DNA of 64,000 bases from Brachionus plicatilis (Eukaryota; Rotifera; Eurotatoria; Ploima; Brachionidae). Below the pieces are notes generated by a model. The model ran no database searches. It worked only from the letters and a program-made list of their open reading frames with translations, and was not told the DNA's origin. The stretch covers positions 1,866,767 through 1,930,766 of the forward strand of contig QEOQ01000640.1 in the NCBI GenBank assembly GCA_010279815.1, written 5' to 3'. A program made the position numbers and the translations under genes. Below, in pieces: positions 1 to 11,558 of this stretch. The first letter of the stretch is position 1. The number at the start of each line of letters is the position of its first letter.

Positions 1-125
1 CGGCAGAGTTATGGTGGCTTATAATGTATTTTTAATAAAAGCTTTATTTTTAAAAAATTGATTAAAATAAGTCATTGTCTCATCCTTCTTTTAATTGATT
101 CTTCTAAAATCTTTATTTGAAAACT
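1..125 (-). mobile_element. 3' end of a MULE copy, inverted relative to the 33-34.6 kb copy
   Basis: This stretch is the near-exact reverse complement of 34475-34592: the last codons of the MULE transposase, its A-rich 3' flank and the start of the adjoining CATAACTCTGCCG motif. The element is cut by the window edge at position 1. Only a few substitutions separate the two copies, so the family moved fairly recently. Confidence 0.8.
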
Positions 126-537
126 TTAAAAAACAATAAAAAAAATACAAAAATATTTTTTTGTTAAGTTAATTAACTTTCCATTGATATCGAAGATGTC
201 GCTCTATCACATCTTGATATTCTACCGTAAGATGGGAACCGACCAGCGGGACCAGCTATAGACTATTACTTTTCCTAGGTACTAACTGACACTCGTCAGG
301 TAGCTGTGACCCGCACTTTAAATATTTCTGCCTCTCTTAAATCTTAATTTGTAAACTTGAATCTAAGGAATCAACGTTAGGATTAGTTTTTAAAATAATT
401 AAAATTCCGGATAAATTTATTTTTTTTATTGTGGCAGCATATTCTATTGTACATCATACATATATTACTATGGTACAGCATATTATAAATGAGGACGAAT
501 GAAGGCTGTGAATAAGGTTTTGAAAATACTTGGTGTC
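126..537. other. Non-coding, unassigned; GC-richer island at about 190-330
   Basis: No convincing reading frame on either strand. A block around 190-330 is visibly less AT-rich than its surroundings and may be the 3' end of another mobile element, but I cannot name it. Confidence 0.4.
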
Positions 538-539
538 TA

Positions 540-674
540 ATACAGTACAATTCATAACTAACTTGTACATTTCTTTTCCTCGACTCTTCCTCGACTTTTC
601 CTTTCCCCACTGGAATAGTTGAAGAAGAGTCGAGGAACAAAATGCGTAAAAGTTAGTTTTAATTTGTACTGTAT
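540..674. mobile_element. Hairpin MITE, Tc1/mariner-like
   Basis: Two arms of about 62 bp (540-602 and 611-674) are near-perfect inverted complements with a loop of a few bases. The ends read CAGTACAA...TTGTACTG and each is flanked by TA (541-542 and 672-673). TA target duplication with a terminal CAGT is the pattern of Tc1/mariner-type elements. The element has no coding capacity. Confidence 0.8.
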
Positions 675-847
675 AAAGGAGTTATTTTTAGTTGTTCAAT
701 AATTTGGGTTGCCTTTGCTACTGCGTGGCTAACCTGCGTATGAAATTTTAGATTAGGAGTTATATATGATTAAATTATATGATCAAAGTTTGAGATCGCT
801 AGGTACTTTAGAACTAATAATTATCAAGATTTGCGTATTATCAAAAT

Positions 848-1156
848 TTACGATGACTTATTTACTCTCAAATCTTTTTCAGATTTGGTGGTATACTCAA
901 GAATATGTCTGTTTTGTCCGTCGTTGTGGTTCATAGTTAATCGGGGAAAATTGGCTATGGCTTGCTTTGACTTGGTGATTTCCATCTCCTTATACTAAGA
1001 TGAAGCCCAGTCCGATAAAGCGTCTAGGTCCTCCTGGACTATTTCAAAGTCATTGTGATCTTTGATAATAGCTTTAAACTTCCTGTCATCAGCAAACAAC
1101 TTTAACAAATGTTTGACCACCTTTAGCATGTCATTAGTGTAAATGACAAAACGAGG
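848..1156 (-). pseudogene. Non-LTR reverse transcriptase fragment
   Basis: The reverse strand translates almost continuously for about 100 codons with a single internal stop. It contains the catalytic FADD box, preceded by FVIYTNDM and followed by a region typical of the RT palm and thumb ending in EKDLRV (compare EKDLGV in CR1/Jockey/RTE-type elements). N- and C-terminal parts are missing. The fragment is 5'- and 3'-truncated and unrelated in position to the MULE debris on either side. Confidence 0.75.
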
Positions 1157-1262
1157 GTTAGGGGTTTAATTGATTTATTTAATTTGTTCTCTTAGTTGAT
1201 GTATTTGTTGTAATCTCTAGCACTTAATGATTTCAAATGTTTACAACCATTAATAACAAAAA

Positions 1263-1834
1263 TTGACTTCACGGTTCAAAACAATACCAGAGATATCAAC
1301 TCATGAATGGACACTTGGCTTTAATTGGTGCAAATCAAGAAAACGAATTGTTAAAATAAAACAAGAAGAAGATGTAGTGACATGCATGGTAGCGGCTGAG
1401 AAGAGTAACATAGAAGCTACAAAAGAAAGTTATCGTATTTATTTAAACACAAGCAATTGGAATTCGTTCGATGAATTCGTAAAATGGAGTGACTCACATA
1501 AAATTGTAGAAATCAACAATTATACAATTTTATGGCAGTAATGTTGTATAGATGTTCTTGTCAATATTGGAAAAAAAATTTCGTTTTCAAGCATGTAATT
1601 GGTATCGCATACAATATTGAATTACTAACTTTCCCAACACTTGATTTGAGAATTGGAAAAAATTCATCAGGAGGTCGCCGTAAAAAAGCCTTACCAGCTT
1701 TTGAAAGAAATTCGATTGGACCTTTAAATCATGAACTTTTTTCAATACCAACAACTTCAACTCAGTCTGATACTCCAATTACAACACTAGTCAACACATT
1801 TGAGTCAGTTACTAGCACGATTTTTGTTACATAA
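1263..1834 (+). pseudogene. MULE transposase C-terminal fragment with SWIM zinc finger
   Basis: Two overlapping frames (1263-1541 and 1532-1834) join by a frameshift near 1530. The second frame carries a SWIM-type CxC...KHVIG zinc-binding motif (CSCQYW, then FKHVIGIA) followed by a basic GGRRKKALPA segment. This is the usual end of Mutator-like transposases. The catalytic DDE core is absent. It resembles the better preserved MULE at 33-34.5 kb, which has its own CNS...CKHLVG SWIM motif. Confidence 0.65.
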
Positions 1835-2259
1835 TCGGCTACTGAGACTAATATAGGATACAATATAGGATTCTGAATTAAGAGTCTTGGTGCTAATGTC
1901 AAGATTATCATTTTGAGAATAGGATTCAAAAATTCTTACTTTTTGTCAAATTTTTAAAATTCTTTTTTATTTAAAAAATATTTTTAACTGTAAATATTAT
2001 AATATACTAAAAATTCTTCTTTTTTTATTTATTTAGAACATAATTTTTCTAAATTATCAAACTAACGATTTTAATTCAATTTATTAATTTGCTAAATTTC
2101 CTCAAAGAAATTTTTAAAAAATACTGTGAATTATTTTTTAGCATTTTTTATTTAGTTTAAGAAATTTGAGAATAAAAATCAAATTTTAAAGATTGAGCTT
2201 GTATTAATTCATAGTCATTTTTAAAACTATTAACTTTTTTATTATTTTATACTTTTAGG
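1835..2259. other. AT-rich non-coding
   Basis: No frame, repeat array or RNA gene seen. Probably the flank of the transposon fragments on either side. Confidence 0.5.
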
Positions 2260-2397
2260 CACGAAAGATCAAACGGTTTATTTATTAAATTTATAACAAG
2301 CAAATCAAAACTCAATCTAATCGCCAATGAAATCCGCGAATACCAATCGGAAGCACACACGCCAAGACGATTCGAAACACCATTCGATATGTTTTAA
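2260..2397 (+). pseudogene. Transposase-like C-terminal fragment (possibly IS30-like)
   Basis: A 45-codon open stretch ends in a stop. Its start (ERSNGL) and end (TPRRFETPFDMF) resemble the end of IS30-family integrase-fold transposases (ERG...NGL..., RPRK.LGF.TP.E.F). It begins just after an AG that could be an acceptor. The match is short, so the family call is an inference and the piece could instead be an exon of an unknown protein. Confidence 0.3.
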
Positions 2398-2849
2398 AAA
2401 CAACCAGATAATAGAACTACTCCTGTGTTTTTTTTATTAGAAATACATTTTTTAGTTTTAAGTGCGGGGCTAATATTCAGATTTTAAAGTAAAAATTTGA
2501 GGAAAAAGTAGAAATGTATATGTTGTTATTAGATTTTTCAAACTAAACTGCTTTTAAAATAAAATTCAGTTGTATCTAAAGCTAAAACTCAAAAGAAACA
2601 TACGCGCTTTCTCTTTTTTCTTGAGCATTTTTCTTGGCTTATATTCACAATAGTTTTTAAGATATAAAAAATGAGTAAATTCTAGATTCTAATCAAAGTC
2701 AATTTGTATCTGGGACTGATAGTTCAACTAGAAATTCAGATACCGATGAAGCACCAGTCGGAATTTCACCAAGTCGTAGAATTTAAGTAGATACACGTTA
2801 GAATTTAATTTAAAAATTATAACACATTACCAAAAAGGCAACGTTATTA
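2398..2849. other. AT-rich non-coding leader of the pogo-like element
   Basis: No frame supported. I looked for terminal inverted repeats for the downstream pogo-like gene and found none. Confidence 0.4.
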
Positions 2850-4285
2850 ATGATTGTGCCAAAAAGTATCTTATTGATAGACGTTTGGATTAAAGCAGAG
2901 TCTAAAATTTTGAAAACTAAACTCAAACGAAAAAAATATACCGTTAGTTCAAGTGTCGATCGGTCATTTTATCCTGCACTGGAGAACCATCTTTACACAT
3001 GGGTTAAAGAAAAAAGGCTTAAAGGATGCTGTCTTAGTGGGACAACAATCAAACTCAAAGCTGCTGAAATTCATAACACTTTGTATGCATACACAAATGA
3101 ATCAGGTATTGAATTTAAAGCATCAAATGGCTGGTTCGTTAATTTTTGCAGTCGAAAAAACTTGGTGTTACGTAGTGTCACTACCAATAGTCGAGATCTT
3201 CCAAAAAATGCTATTTGTTTAATAAAAAGCTTTTTTAGTGAATGCCAAGTAATCGTTAATTCTGTAAACTACAAACCTGATGTAATAGACGTGGTTTTTG
3301 TTTATTATCTTTTTGTACATAGACAAGTATTAATTCAATAACTCCCGCTATGCTTTTGTTGAGAGACCAAACAATAAAAGAAAAAACTTTTTAAGGATAA
3401 ATCTTTATTTGTAATAAATTGGAATCTGAAACTAATATTGAAAAACAAGCATTTAAATATGAAAAATTATGACTAGAAATTATGACTAATAACTACTGTA
3501 ACTGTTGAAAATAATATCGTAACTGTTGAAAATAATATTGTAACTATTTTAAACTCAAATTTAATATGACATCAAATTTGGGTTATAACACTGGTATTAT
3601 CTTTAACATGGATGAAAAATGTATTTATTTAGATCTCCCTTTAAATTATACGTATGAGGAAAAAGGTGCAACATTTAATGAATGGGTTTTGATAAACTAT
3701 ATAAAGACGATAAAAGTTCCTTATATGCTAGAAAATGTTTATGATGAGATATATTTATACTTAGACTCTGCTCGTTGCCATTTAACTGCAAACGTCAAAA
3801 ATGAGTTAAAAAGGTTTGACATTGCATCAGTGTATATACCACCAAGAATGACCAACATTCTTCAGCCGGCAGATGTTAGTTGGTTTGGTGCTTTATAAAA
3901 AGAATACCATACAAGGTGGAATAAATGGTTTTTGGAAGAAGAAAGAACTTATACTCGATTCGGTAACGCAAAATCACCCGGCTACGCTCTTTCCATTAGA
4001 TGGCTATCCGAAATTTGGTTAAACTTTAACTCAGCTGTAATCACGAGTAGCTTCAGTAAATGTGGATTTACTAATCAATATAATCTACATTTGTGCTTAA
4101 ATCATATATTGCAATCAAATACTGTTATAACTGATTACATAGACGATCTAGATGAAAGTGATGATATTGATGGTTTTGTCAATGAAAATCAATTGTTGGG
4201 TGATGCTAATTATGTTGGTGTTTTTTTGATCTTCGATGTTAGCTTTAAACATTCTTTTATACTCTTTACAACCTTTGTAGTATGA
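2850..4285 (+). pseudogene. pogo/Tigger-like (DDE_1) transposase, degenerate
   Basis: Three frames in order make one transposase. 2850-3341 carries a CENP-B/Tc5-type helix-turn-helix (ALENHLYTWVKEKR, then FKASNGWFVNFC). 3566-3898 carries the catalytic core with the three expected acidic motifs, NMDEKC, LDSARCH and ILQPADV. 3932-4285 carries the C-terminal tail after an in-frame stop. Compared with Tigger/Jerky proteins, roughly 40-50 residues are missing between the first two acidic motifs: GAT runs straight into FNEWV. The linker 3342-3565 contains stops and a 21-bp tandem repeat at 3498-3545. The gene is dead but recognisable. The tail runs into an antisense LINE fragment near 4200. Confidence 0.75.
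3498..3545. repeat. 21-bp tandem repeat, about 2.3 copies
   Basis: The unit GTAACTGTTGAAAATAATAT plus one base is repeated at 3498-3518 and 3519-3539, then partially. It interrupts the pogo-like frame. Confidence 0.7.
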
Positions 4286-4895
4286 CGAGTGATTCTCTTT
4301 ACAATTAACACAGTGAAAGTTTTTGGTTCTTCAAAATAAAATCTTTCACCATCAATTACCAGGACCCCTCTTGTAAGATCTTTTTTTTTGTTTCGTTCGA
4401 ATTTAGGATGATTTTTGTTAACTTCATTTGTTCACCACTTGGTTTTTTTATTTCGATAGCTTGTGTAACACCTTTACCCTTCAGCTCTTCTGCATGTAGA
4501 CTCAATTTTTTTTCGTTTATACCTTTGACTATTAGAGTTGGATTTTCTGGTTTGGAACTTAAATTAAGTCTTTTAACGTTAGGAAAGGCAGAAGAGCAAT
4601 CTAAAATTCTCTCTTTCGAATCAGCTGTTCCTGGAAATACTAAGAGATTACAATTAGCCGTGATCTTAAGTTCAGATCACGGCTAAATATCACAGATATC
4701 GTTTTTCTTTCGTTTTGTTTCGGTTTTCTCTGGAGTCGAATTGTTACTGAGCGGTCTTTTGTTTGGATTGTTGTCTTCGGTTTGTCGAGTTTGAGGAAAA
4801 TAAGTAGAGTTTGTGCTGGTGATTGGGCCGGTTTTAGTCGAGCCAAGTATTTGGTGTTGAGAGGAATTGTCTCCACCACTATCTTCGAAAATCAT
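4215..4895 (-). pseudogene. Non-LTR retrotransposon ORF1 (gag-like) fragment
   Basis: Reading the reverse strand from 4895 gives a polar N-terminal region rich in S, T, N and P. Next is a 100-codon stretch from about 4660 to 4360 with an RRM-like PTLIVKGIN segment, then VLVIDGERFYFEE. It ends in a zinc-knuckle tail, FHCVNCKENHSSYYKGCKEYKR (listed in pieces: CVNCKENH, then GCKEYKR). The last motif is characteristic of gag proteins in Jockey/I-type LINEs, where it reads CxNCxGNHPAxYRGCPxYK. At least two frameshifts break it, and the earlier zinc knuckles appear deleted. The forward-strand frame here is only its shadow. Confidence 0.65.
4655..4685. repeat. Perfect 12-bp inverted repeat (hairpin)
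   Basis: TAGCCGTGATCT at 4655-4666 and its complement at 4674-4685 are separated by 7 bases. It sits exactly where the LINE ORF1 fragment changes frame, suggesting a small inverted duplication at a repair junction. Confidence 0.75.
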
Positions 4896-4989
4896 TTTGG
4901 AGTTTTTCCAAAACCAATAATTATAATATTACAATTTTTTTTTTTCAAATTTTCAAATTTGATTAACTTGCTTTAAATTAATTTGTCAT

Positions 4990-5620
4990 CTACCAAAGTA
5001 AATGTTGCTTTTTTCATTTAAATCAGTCAATTTGGCGAGGAAAACAGAAACTTGACCTCGAGAATCACTTCAATAATTTAAAAGCGTGCTATAGAAAGCT
5101 AATAAAGCTGTTAGTGTGCTTTGCTTACGTACCACCTGAAGATGTTTGTAAAAAATTCTTTATTGTATGATTATTTTGAAGACAATAATTTGGGCAAAGA
5201 AGTGGTAAAAAAAACTGGAAGAGGAAGAGGTGTCAAGATAATGACAACAAGAGCTAAGCCATTATTCGATGTTGAATTTTGGAGTATTTATTCAAGAATA
5301 TTAAACAATATACCTCGTACAGTTAACAAATAAATAAAATAAATAAATAATAATATACCTCATACCACTAATCATGTACCACATAGTCATGGCATAACTC
5401 GTTTGGTAATATGTTAAAAAGCCATCCTGTTGTTTATGATTTGTCGAAAGTTTAAAAAAAAGCACAAAAGAGTAGAGAACAATCTAATCATGGTGAAAAC
5501 AGGCTTAGTTGCTAATCGAAATAGTAATCAAGAATTAATTCAAAAACGTCTACTTGAGTTATTGAATAATAATGACAAGATAAAAATTAGATGAATTTTA
5601 CAATATTTAGCTTTAATTTT
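4990..5620 (+). pseudogene. Second MULE-type transposase fragment
   Basis: The frame at 5121-5333 has the order VPPEDV, YFEDNNLG, a GRGRG linker, AKPLFDVEFWSIY and PRTVNK. This matches the C-terminal third of another MULE lineage, whose usual text is fP.elWN.y followed by RTNN.vEgwH. After a break the similarity continues at about 5450-5620 (LVANRNSNQELIQKR, then a short LQYLALI helix, like the YL..IA end of these proteins). Several stops and frameshifts make it a relic. It looks different from the 33-kb MULE. Confidence 0.5.
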
Positions 5621-5814
5621 AAAATATTGATTAATAACTTAATTAAGTTCATATCATATCATAAAAAAAACTTTTTTTCTAATAAACTTTGCTATTTTCA
5701 ACAAGCTATTTTTTTAATTGGCTATTTTTGACTTTACCTGTCTATTTTAATTGATTTATTTAGACATATCTATTTGTTAAAAGTGGCTATTATGTTAATT
5801 TTTTTTTGCCATAA

Positions 5815-6242
5815 ATTTATTTTCACCGTTTCCCCAAAATACGATTTCCACGGCTCTTGTAATATTTTACTTGGTTAGGCCACTTCAAGTCATTTTGATA
5901 AAAAAATACCTAGATCTTTTTAAAGAGTTGTTTTAGATAAATTCTCTGTACCGTATTTGCTAAATATTGTATAGTTAAGCAAAGGATTTTTTTAAGCCAA
6001 CATGCATTAAACTGCTTTTTTCGATATTTAAATCCAAAGACTAAGTAAGTGACCAGCTTGAAATAAAGTCTATATCTTTTTGAAGTACAAGATTATCTTG
6101 TGAACTCTTAATTTCAGACAAAACTTTAGTATCATCGACATATTTCTTACATTTATTAACTAAACGAGTCGAAAGATCATTTAAAAATATTAAAAATAAA
6201 AGAGGTCCCAATACTGAACCTTGAGGTACTCCGCTGGTTACA
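5815..6242 (-). pseudogene. Non-LTR reverse transcriptase fragment, YVDD box
   Basis: The reverse strand starts with SGVPQGSVLGPLLFLIFLND and continues to KYVDDTKVL (catalytic YVDD). It then runs through a palm/thumb region to a DLGIF-like stretch and ends with NQVKYYKSRGNRILGK, the usual ...LG.lkR..F region. This is the Jockey/CR1/L2-like type of RT. One internal stop and at least one frameshift mean it is dead. It is not the same copy or family as the FADD fragment at 848-1156. Confidence 0.8.
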
Positions 6243-7151
6243 TCTAATCAACTTGACATTTATGTTTTCATTTTATAACCCCGAGTCAATAGAAAAAAAT
6301 AATAAAAATAAAATTGGTGCTTGAGTATATGCTATGGTTGGGGGTCTGTGGCCAATAGACCCCGGGGTAGTTTGCAAGGTTTTAAAAAAAATTTTTTTAA
6401 TTTCTTTTATCAATTTTTTTAATTACTGAATCGGAAAATTTTTTTTCGCTTTTTTATTTTACTAAAATATGAACTATTTTTATTGAATTTAAAAAAATCA
6501 AAATTTTTTATTTAGAAGTTGTGTGATATAAGAGACAGAACAAATTTTTTAAATGAGAAAAAATTAACAAAAAAAGAATTCATTTGTGTTATCTATTTTT
6601 TATCATATTTAAATTAATAAAATTCATAGGTCTAATTTGTTAAATATGAAAGTTACTAGATTTTGAAAAAGTCATTTTTTTTTCATTTAAAAATTTATCA
6701 GATGAAAATATATTTTAAACAAAACTTGTTAAAAATTGTAATCTAAAAAATAAATAAATTTTTGCTTAGTTTAAATGAAAAATGAAATGAAAAAAAATAT
6801 CTAACTCAATAATGAAATGATGAAAAAAATTTAAAATCTATTTTTATTAAATTTAGAAGGCATTTCATCGCCTAATTATTCGAATAAGTAAATTACTTTG
6901 TATAAAAAATTGAAATTTTTCTTTAAAAAATATTTCACTCATCAACTTAAAAGTAATGCCATTCAGACGCCAAAATGAGACTGCATGAGATCTCCAACTC
7001 TCACAAGCAACGAAAATGTTCTTTTATTTAGCTTTTTACGATGCATACTACTAGAAATATTAAAATAAAAATTAAAATAAAATAATAATATTTTTACATT
7101 TTATTGAGCGTAAAAACATTCTATTGAATTATTTAGATTTACGGATAACAA
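6243..7151. other. AT-rich intergenic region upstream of FBXL5
   Basis: Long A and T runs with no coding signal. A short GC-rich hairpin (GGGGTCT / AGACCCC) lies around 6343-6366. The 5' UTR and promoter of FBXL5 must lie in the last few hundred bases, but no motif stands out. Confidence 0.5.
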
Positions 7152-10100
7152 ATGTCAATAAAGCCCGAAGAGTTCAATGTATTCAAAATTCCGCACAGCC
7201 GCATGAAGCAGCTGGTTAAGTCCTGCAATCAAAACGTGAGTAAAAAGGTGAAAAAACAAAAAATTACCCTTAAAAAACTTTTAAGCTTGACACTACTGAC
7301 TTTGCCAACAACGATGCTTTAATAATGCTTCTGGCCAATCTTGGCACCATATTCCACGAGTTTAAACTTCATGAAGAAATCGAGAACGAGCACATTATGA
7401 TCAAATTGAAGACAAAGCTTACCGCCATGGCCATTTATAACTCAGCCGTGTGCAACTGCCACAAAGACGACGAGTTCTCTCCACTGATAAATTTGGTCGA
7501 GGCCGGCTACATGTACCTGAATAAGACAAAATCAATTAGCGAAAAGATAAGCTTTGGGCTGAGATTGCGCAAAGCTTTGAATAAATTTTTCAAAAAATTC
7601 CTTCCCCATATGAAAGAGGAAGAAGAAGTTTTTCAACCACTTCTTTTTGAACATTTCACTGAGGAAGAACTTCATGAAATGAAGAACGTAGTGATCAAGT
7701 TGCACATGCAGCAAAGGAAGCGGTCCCATGGAGCCAAAAGAGCTCGATGTGAGCCCAAAATGAGAAATTTAGCATCAGATAGACCAAATTCAAATTACAT
7801 TAACCAGCTTCCTGACGAGCTTTTGCTGAAAATTTTCTCGCTTTTGTCCACCTCGGACAAACTAAGATCTGCCCAAGCTTGCCGAAAATGGAACAAGCTG
7901 ATCTACGACCCATGCAATTGGACTTATTTGGATTTTAATCAGTGGAAATCAAGTAAATAAAAATTTAGAGATTTTTTTCTTTTTTTATTCTTAAATTTAT
8001 TTAGAGAATCGGTCTTTATCAAAAGGAAATGTGAACTGTTCCAATGCTCAGTTCAAAGAAATGGATTTTATTGACGAAAGCGATGAGGACGATTTTGACA
8101 ACTCATCTTCAATTGTAGAATTAATTTTAGAATTTAAATTTAAGCGTTCTTTTTTTTTTTTATTAAAGGATATAAATGATATAAAAACATTGCAATACTG
8201 GATAAGAAATTTGTTGCCAAAAATTGGTGTTTTTGTCCAAAAGTTAAATTTGAGCAACTGTAGTTCGTTGAACAATAATTTGGCGCGTAGGATTTTACAG
8301 TTGTGTCCCAATTTGATTGAGTTAAATATTGGTTATAACACTATTGGAGATAACTCTTTTCGCGGGTAGGTAATTTTTCACTTTGTGACAAAAAATGCCA
8401 TTTTTTCCTGAGGTTGATTTTAGCTTAGAATTTTTTAATTCCGATGAAGAGTTTTATTTTATGAATTTGGTCTTAAATAAGAAAAAATTAAAGTTATTTT
8501 ATCTAATAAGTTTTATTTTGTCAAATTGATAGAAGCTTTATTAAATTATTCAATATTAAATATATAGTAAAATAACTGACTTTAAAAACCGCTCCGGGTT
8601 TTAATCTATTTGATTAAATAAAATAAATTAAAGGATTAAATTTTTATTTTTTTTTTGTAAAATAAACTTCAAGGGTGAACTTCAAAAAAATTCATTCAAT
8701 TTTATTTTAAATTTAAATTAATTTAAAAGAATAATGATAAAAGATAAAAGTTTCAAGGAATTGATGGCTCATTCATTGTATAAAGAATATATTTATAAAA
8801 AAAAATTTAATTGATCACTTAAAATCAAATGAAATAACTAAAGTACCTTTCTGAAGAACGACTTTGTGAATTTTCTAACATTTTATACAATAATATGATG
8901 ATTATAATTTTTTTTGAAACGATTTGCATCAAATTTTACTCTGGAACAAATGAAACGAAATCGTTGCACAAAATAAGAAAATAAAAATTTGATCCAAGTC
9001 GCTTAAAACGCATTTTTCTTAGGAAAAAAACATAATTTTTGCATTAAATGTTGGAAAATTTACAGAACCCCTGTTTTGAAAAGTTTAATTACACAGCAAT
9101 CAGACAATGTTTAGCAACGATTTATCTTAAAAAAAGAATAAACAATTTTTAAATCCATATAAACAAATTTATAGAAACATATACCGACAACCTTGTAACC
9201 TATTTTATTCATTCAATTTTGATTTTTTTTTCTATAATTCTAGAACAGGTTTTCGAACTTTATAAAATTTTTCACCCAAAAAATTTTCAACTTATAATCA
9301 CCAATTTGTAGGAGAAAGCAAATAAATTCATTAACAAATTTTAGATTAGACAGAAAAAAAAACTCCGAAAATTCTTTTTTAAAAAAAAATAGTATAATTG
9401 TTCTAAATTCTCCTAAAAAAAGTAAGAGTTAAAAAAAAACTCAAAAACATCGGCATTTCTAGTTATGGACTAAAAAAAAATTTTTTTGCAATTTTTTGAA
9501 GGAAACAATTTAATCTAATTGATTCGTTGTCCCTTGTTTAAATGATTTTTTAGGATATAACCTTATCAAAAATATCTAAATTTCTTTTAAGTGAATGTTG
9601 GTTTAGAAAAATTTTTAAAAGATTCAAAAACTTTTAAAAAAATATTCTCTAAATATAAAATATAAGCAATATAATTATATTAAAAAATTTTTAGAAATAT
9701 TGAAGAGTGCACTTGTTTTTCGTCTAGTAGTTAACAAACATTACATTTAAACATATTTCATAATTTTAGGTAGCCTTTATTTATATTAATCAAATTAATT
9801 ATAATTTTTCTAATTTTTAAAACTTAAAAACAAAAAATTCATAATTTATTTATTTCAAAAAATATTTAAAAAACCTAATAAAATTTTTATTTATTACTGG
9901 TTTAAATAAAAAATCATTAAAATATTTAAATTTTATAATTTTATAAATTTTAATTTTTTTTTCGAAATCAAAGCTATCAAAATTGAAATTTTTTTAAGAG
10001 TTCGTTTGGATAAACTTCGAAGTTTAAACTGCGAAGGGTGCCAAAATTTAACAGATGATGCGTTCAAATTTTTACTCATATCCAACAAAATCAAATCAAA

Positions 10101-10576
10101 TACAAGTTGTATGCTAGATCCAACAATTAAATGCGATCCTAGCCGAGATCAAATAAAAGAAATTGAATCTGGAGATAAAAATATTTGTGAAAAATGTGCC
10201 AAACATCAAGAGTTTAATAACAAGTCATCTTTGATTTCAATAAATCTTTCAGGTTGTTGGTCCATATCTGATTATAGTCTGAGGTAGCTTTTATTTTAAA
10301 AAAAGGGTAAAATTTTAAAATTTTCAATCAAGTTTTTTGGCCTCAAAATACGAGCTAAATGATTTGGAATATTTGAATTTGTCTGGTTGTGTAAATGTAA
10401 CGTCATTTGGTATGAATTTGTTTTTGGAGTTCAGTGATGTGCTTAAAGGTGAAAATTTGTTCTACTGTGACAATATCACAGATGGTCCACTTAGTGATAC
10501 TGCTAATGGATGCGAAAATTTGGAATGCGCTAAAAAATATTGTTGTAGATCGATTGGCCGAGGATACGGTTGCTAG
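7152..10576 (+). CDS. FBXL5: F-box/LRR protein 5, iron-sensing subunit of an SCF ubiquitin ligase
   Basis: Proposed exons are 7152-7235, 7286-7952, 8005-8365, 9999-10283 and 10333-10576, about 546 residues against about 690 in mammals. In vertebrates FBXL5 directs iron-regulatory protein IRP2 to SCF degradation when iron is plentiful. The N-terminal hemerythrin domain keeps its di-iron ligands: His15, HEFKLHEEIE (His57, Glu58, Glu61), a His near 87, and LPHMKEEEE (His136, Glu140). The F-box lies at about 200-245 (LPDELLLKIFSLL). An acidic linker leads into degenerate LRRs (LNLSNCSSL, LNLSGCVNV). The C-terminus keeps the cysteines known to bind a [2Fe-2S] cluster in the human protein: FYCDNIT, GCENLEC and KYCC. 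The stretch 8115-8168 has intron-like ends, is 54 nt and in frame, and may also be spliced out. The fourth intron is 49 nt, while the third (8366-9998) is 1.6 kb with nothing recognisable. The start is set by an upstream ATG in good register with human residue numbering. Confidence 0.92.
8366..9998. other. Long FBXL5 intron, no internal gene seen
   Basis: 1.6 kb of A/T-run sequence between the LRR exons. All other introns of this gene are about 50 nt, so this one has probably been expanded by old insertions now too diverged to name. Confidence 0.6.
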
Positions 10577-11216
10577 ACTTTTGTATATTTTTTTAAAAAT
10601 TTTATTCTAAATTTGCTGAGCTTTAAAGATTTAACTCTTAGCTCATAATAAAATTAAATTATTATAATTTTTAGTAACAAGGCTATCTGATCATTTATTT
10701 TAAATTTTCATTTCGCTAAAGAATTAAAATTTAAGATGATATTGTTTTTTTTTTATATCAATTGAATTATTTAATTATACTGAAACATAATTTTAAAATA
10801 AATAAATTTATATTTGCCAGAAAATAGCTCTTTTTACAATTATTTATATTTTTTAATCTTTTTATTTTTTTTTTATTTTCAATTGACTTTGGTTAGAAAA
10901 ATGACACCACATTTAATTATGTTTAATTAAATGTCACATAATAAATAACATAACAAAGAATCAATTTTCACATAAAAAAATAATCATCATGAAAACGAAT
11001 AAATTATTATGTAAAAATTTAATACGTCTTAAAAATAAACCAATTAATCTTACAAAAATATAATTTGACCTAAAAATATATTATTATTCATAAAGATTAA
11101 TTAATTATCTTTTATTTATTTTATTGTTACATTAAAATATTAATTATCTCAGATAGTTATGATGATATTAAAAAATGCTTAAATTTACAATAAAATAAGT
11201 ACTTTTTGAAAACAGA
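10577..11216. other. 3' flank of FBXL5
   Basis: An AATAAA at about 10648 is a plausible polyadenylation signal. The rest is AT-rich non-coding sequence. Confidence 0.5.
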
Positions 11217-11558
11217 ATCTTAAAAGGTATTGTGAAATTCTAATACAAATTGAACAAAAATTTTTCCTTTTTTAATGAATTAAAATCAAAGTTAATAAAA
11301 TATACCTAAAAAAATACTGCAACAAAGTGCAACTTACTTTGTTGCACCTTTATTACCTAAAATAAAATCATTATTTTTTTTTTGGTAAATTAAACTAAAA
11401 ATCAATTTAAATATTAATAATGTTTAATTTTTTGTCTTATTTAAACATGAGAAAAAGTTTTTTTTTAGGTATATTTTATTAACTTTGATTTTAATTCATT
11501 AAAAAAGAAAGAATTTTTGTTCAATTTGTATTTGAATTTCACAACACCATCTTAAAAA
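11217..11558. mobile_element. Foldback element with ~95-bp inverted repeats
   Basis: The left arm (about 11217-11314) and right arm (about 11460-11558) are inverted complements with high identity over roughly 95 bp, separated by about 145 bp. The inner end of the left arm carries a second perfect 11-bp hairpin, TGCAACAAAGT, at 11318-11346. No coding capacity. It is typical of a non-autonomous foldback/MITE transposon. Confidence 0.75.

Noticed and set aside
383..640. 85-codon minus-strand frame
   Set aside because: It runs through the hairpin MITE and has no family features.
4408..4686. 92-codon plus-strand frame
   Set aside because: It is the complement of the LINE ORF1 fragment, whose minus-strand reading has recognisable gag motifs.
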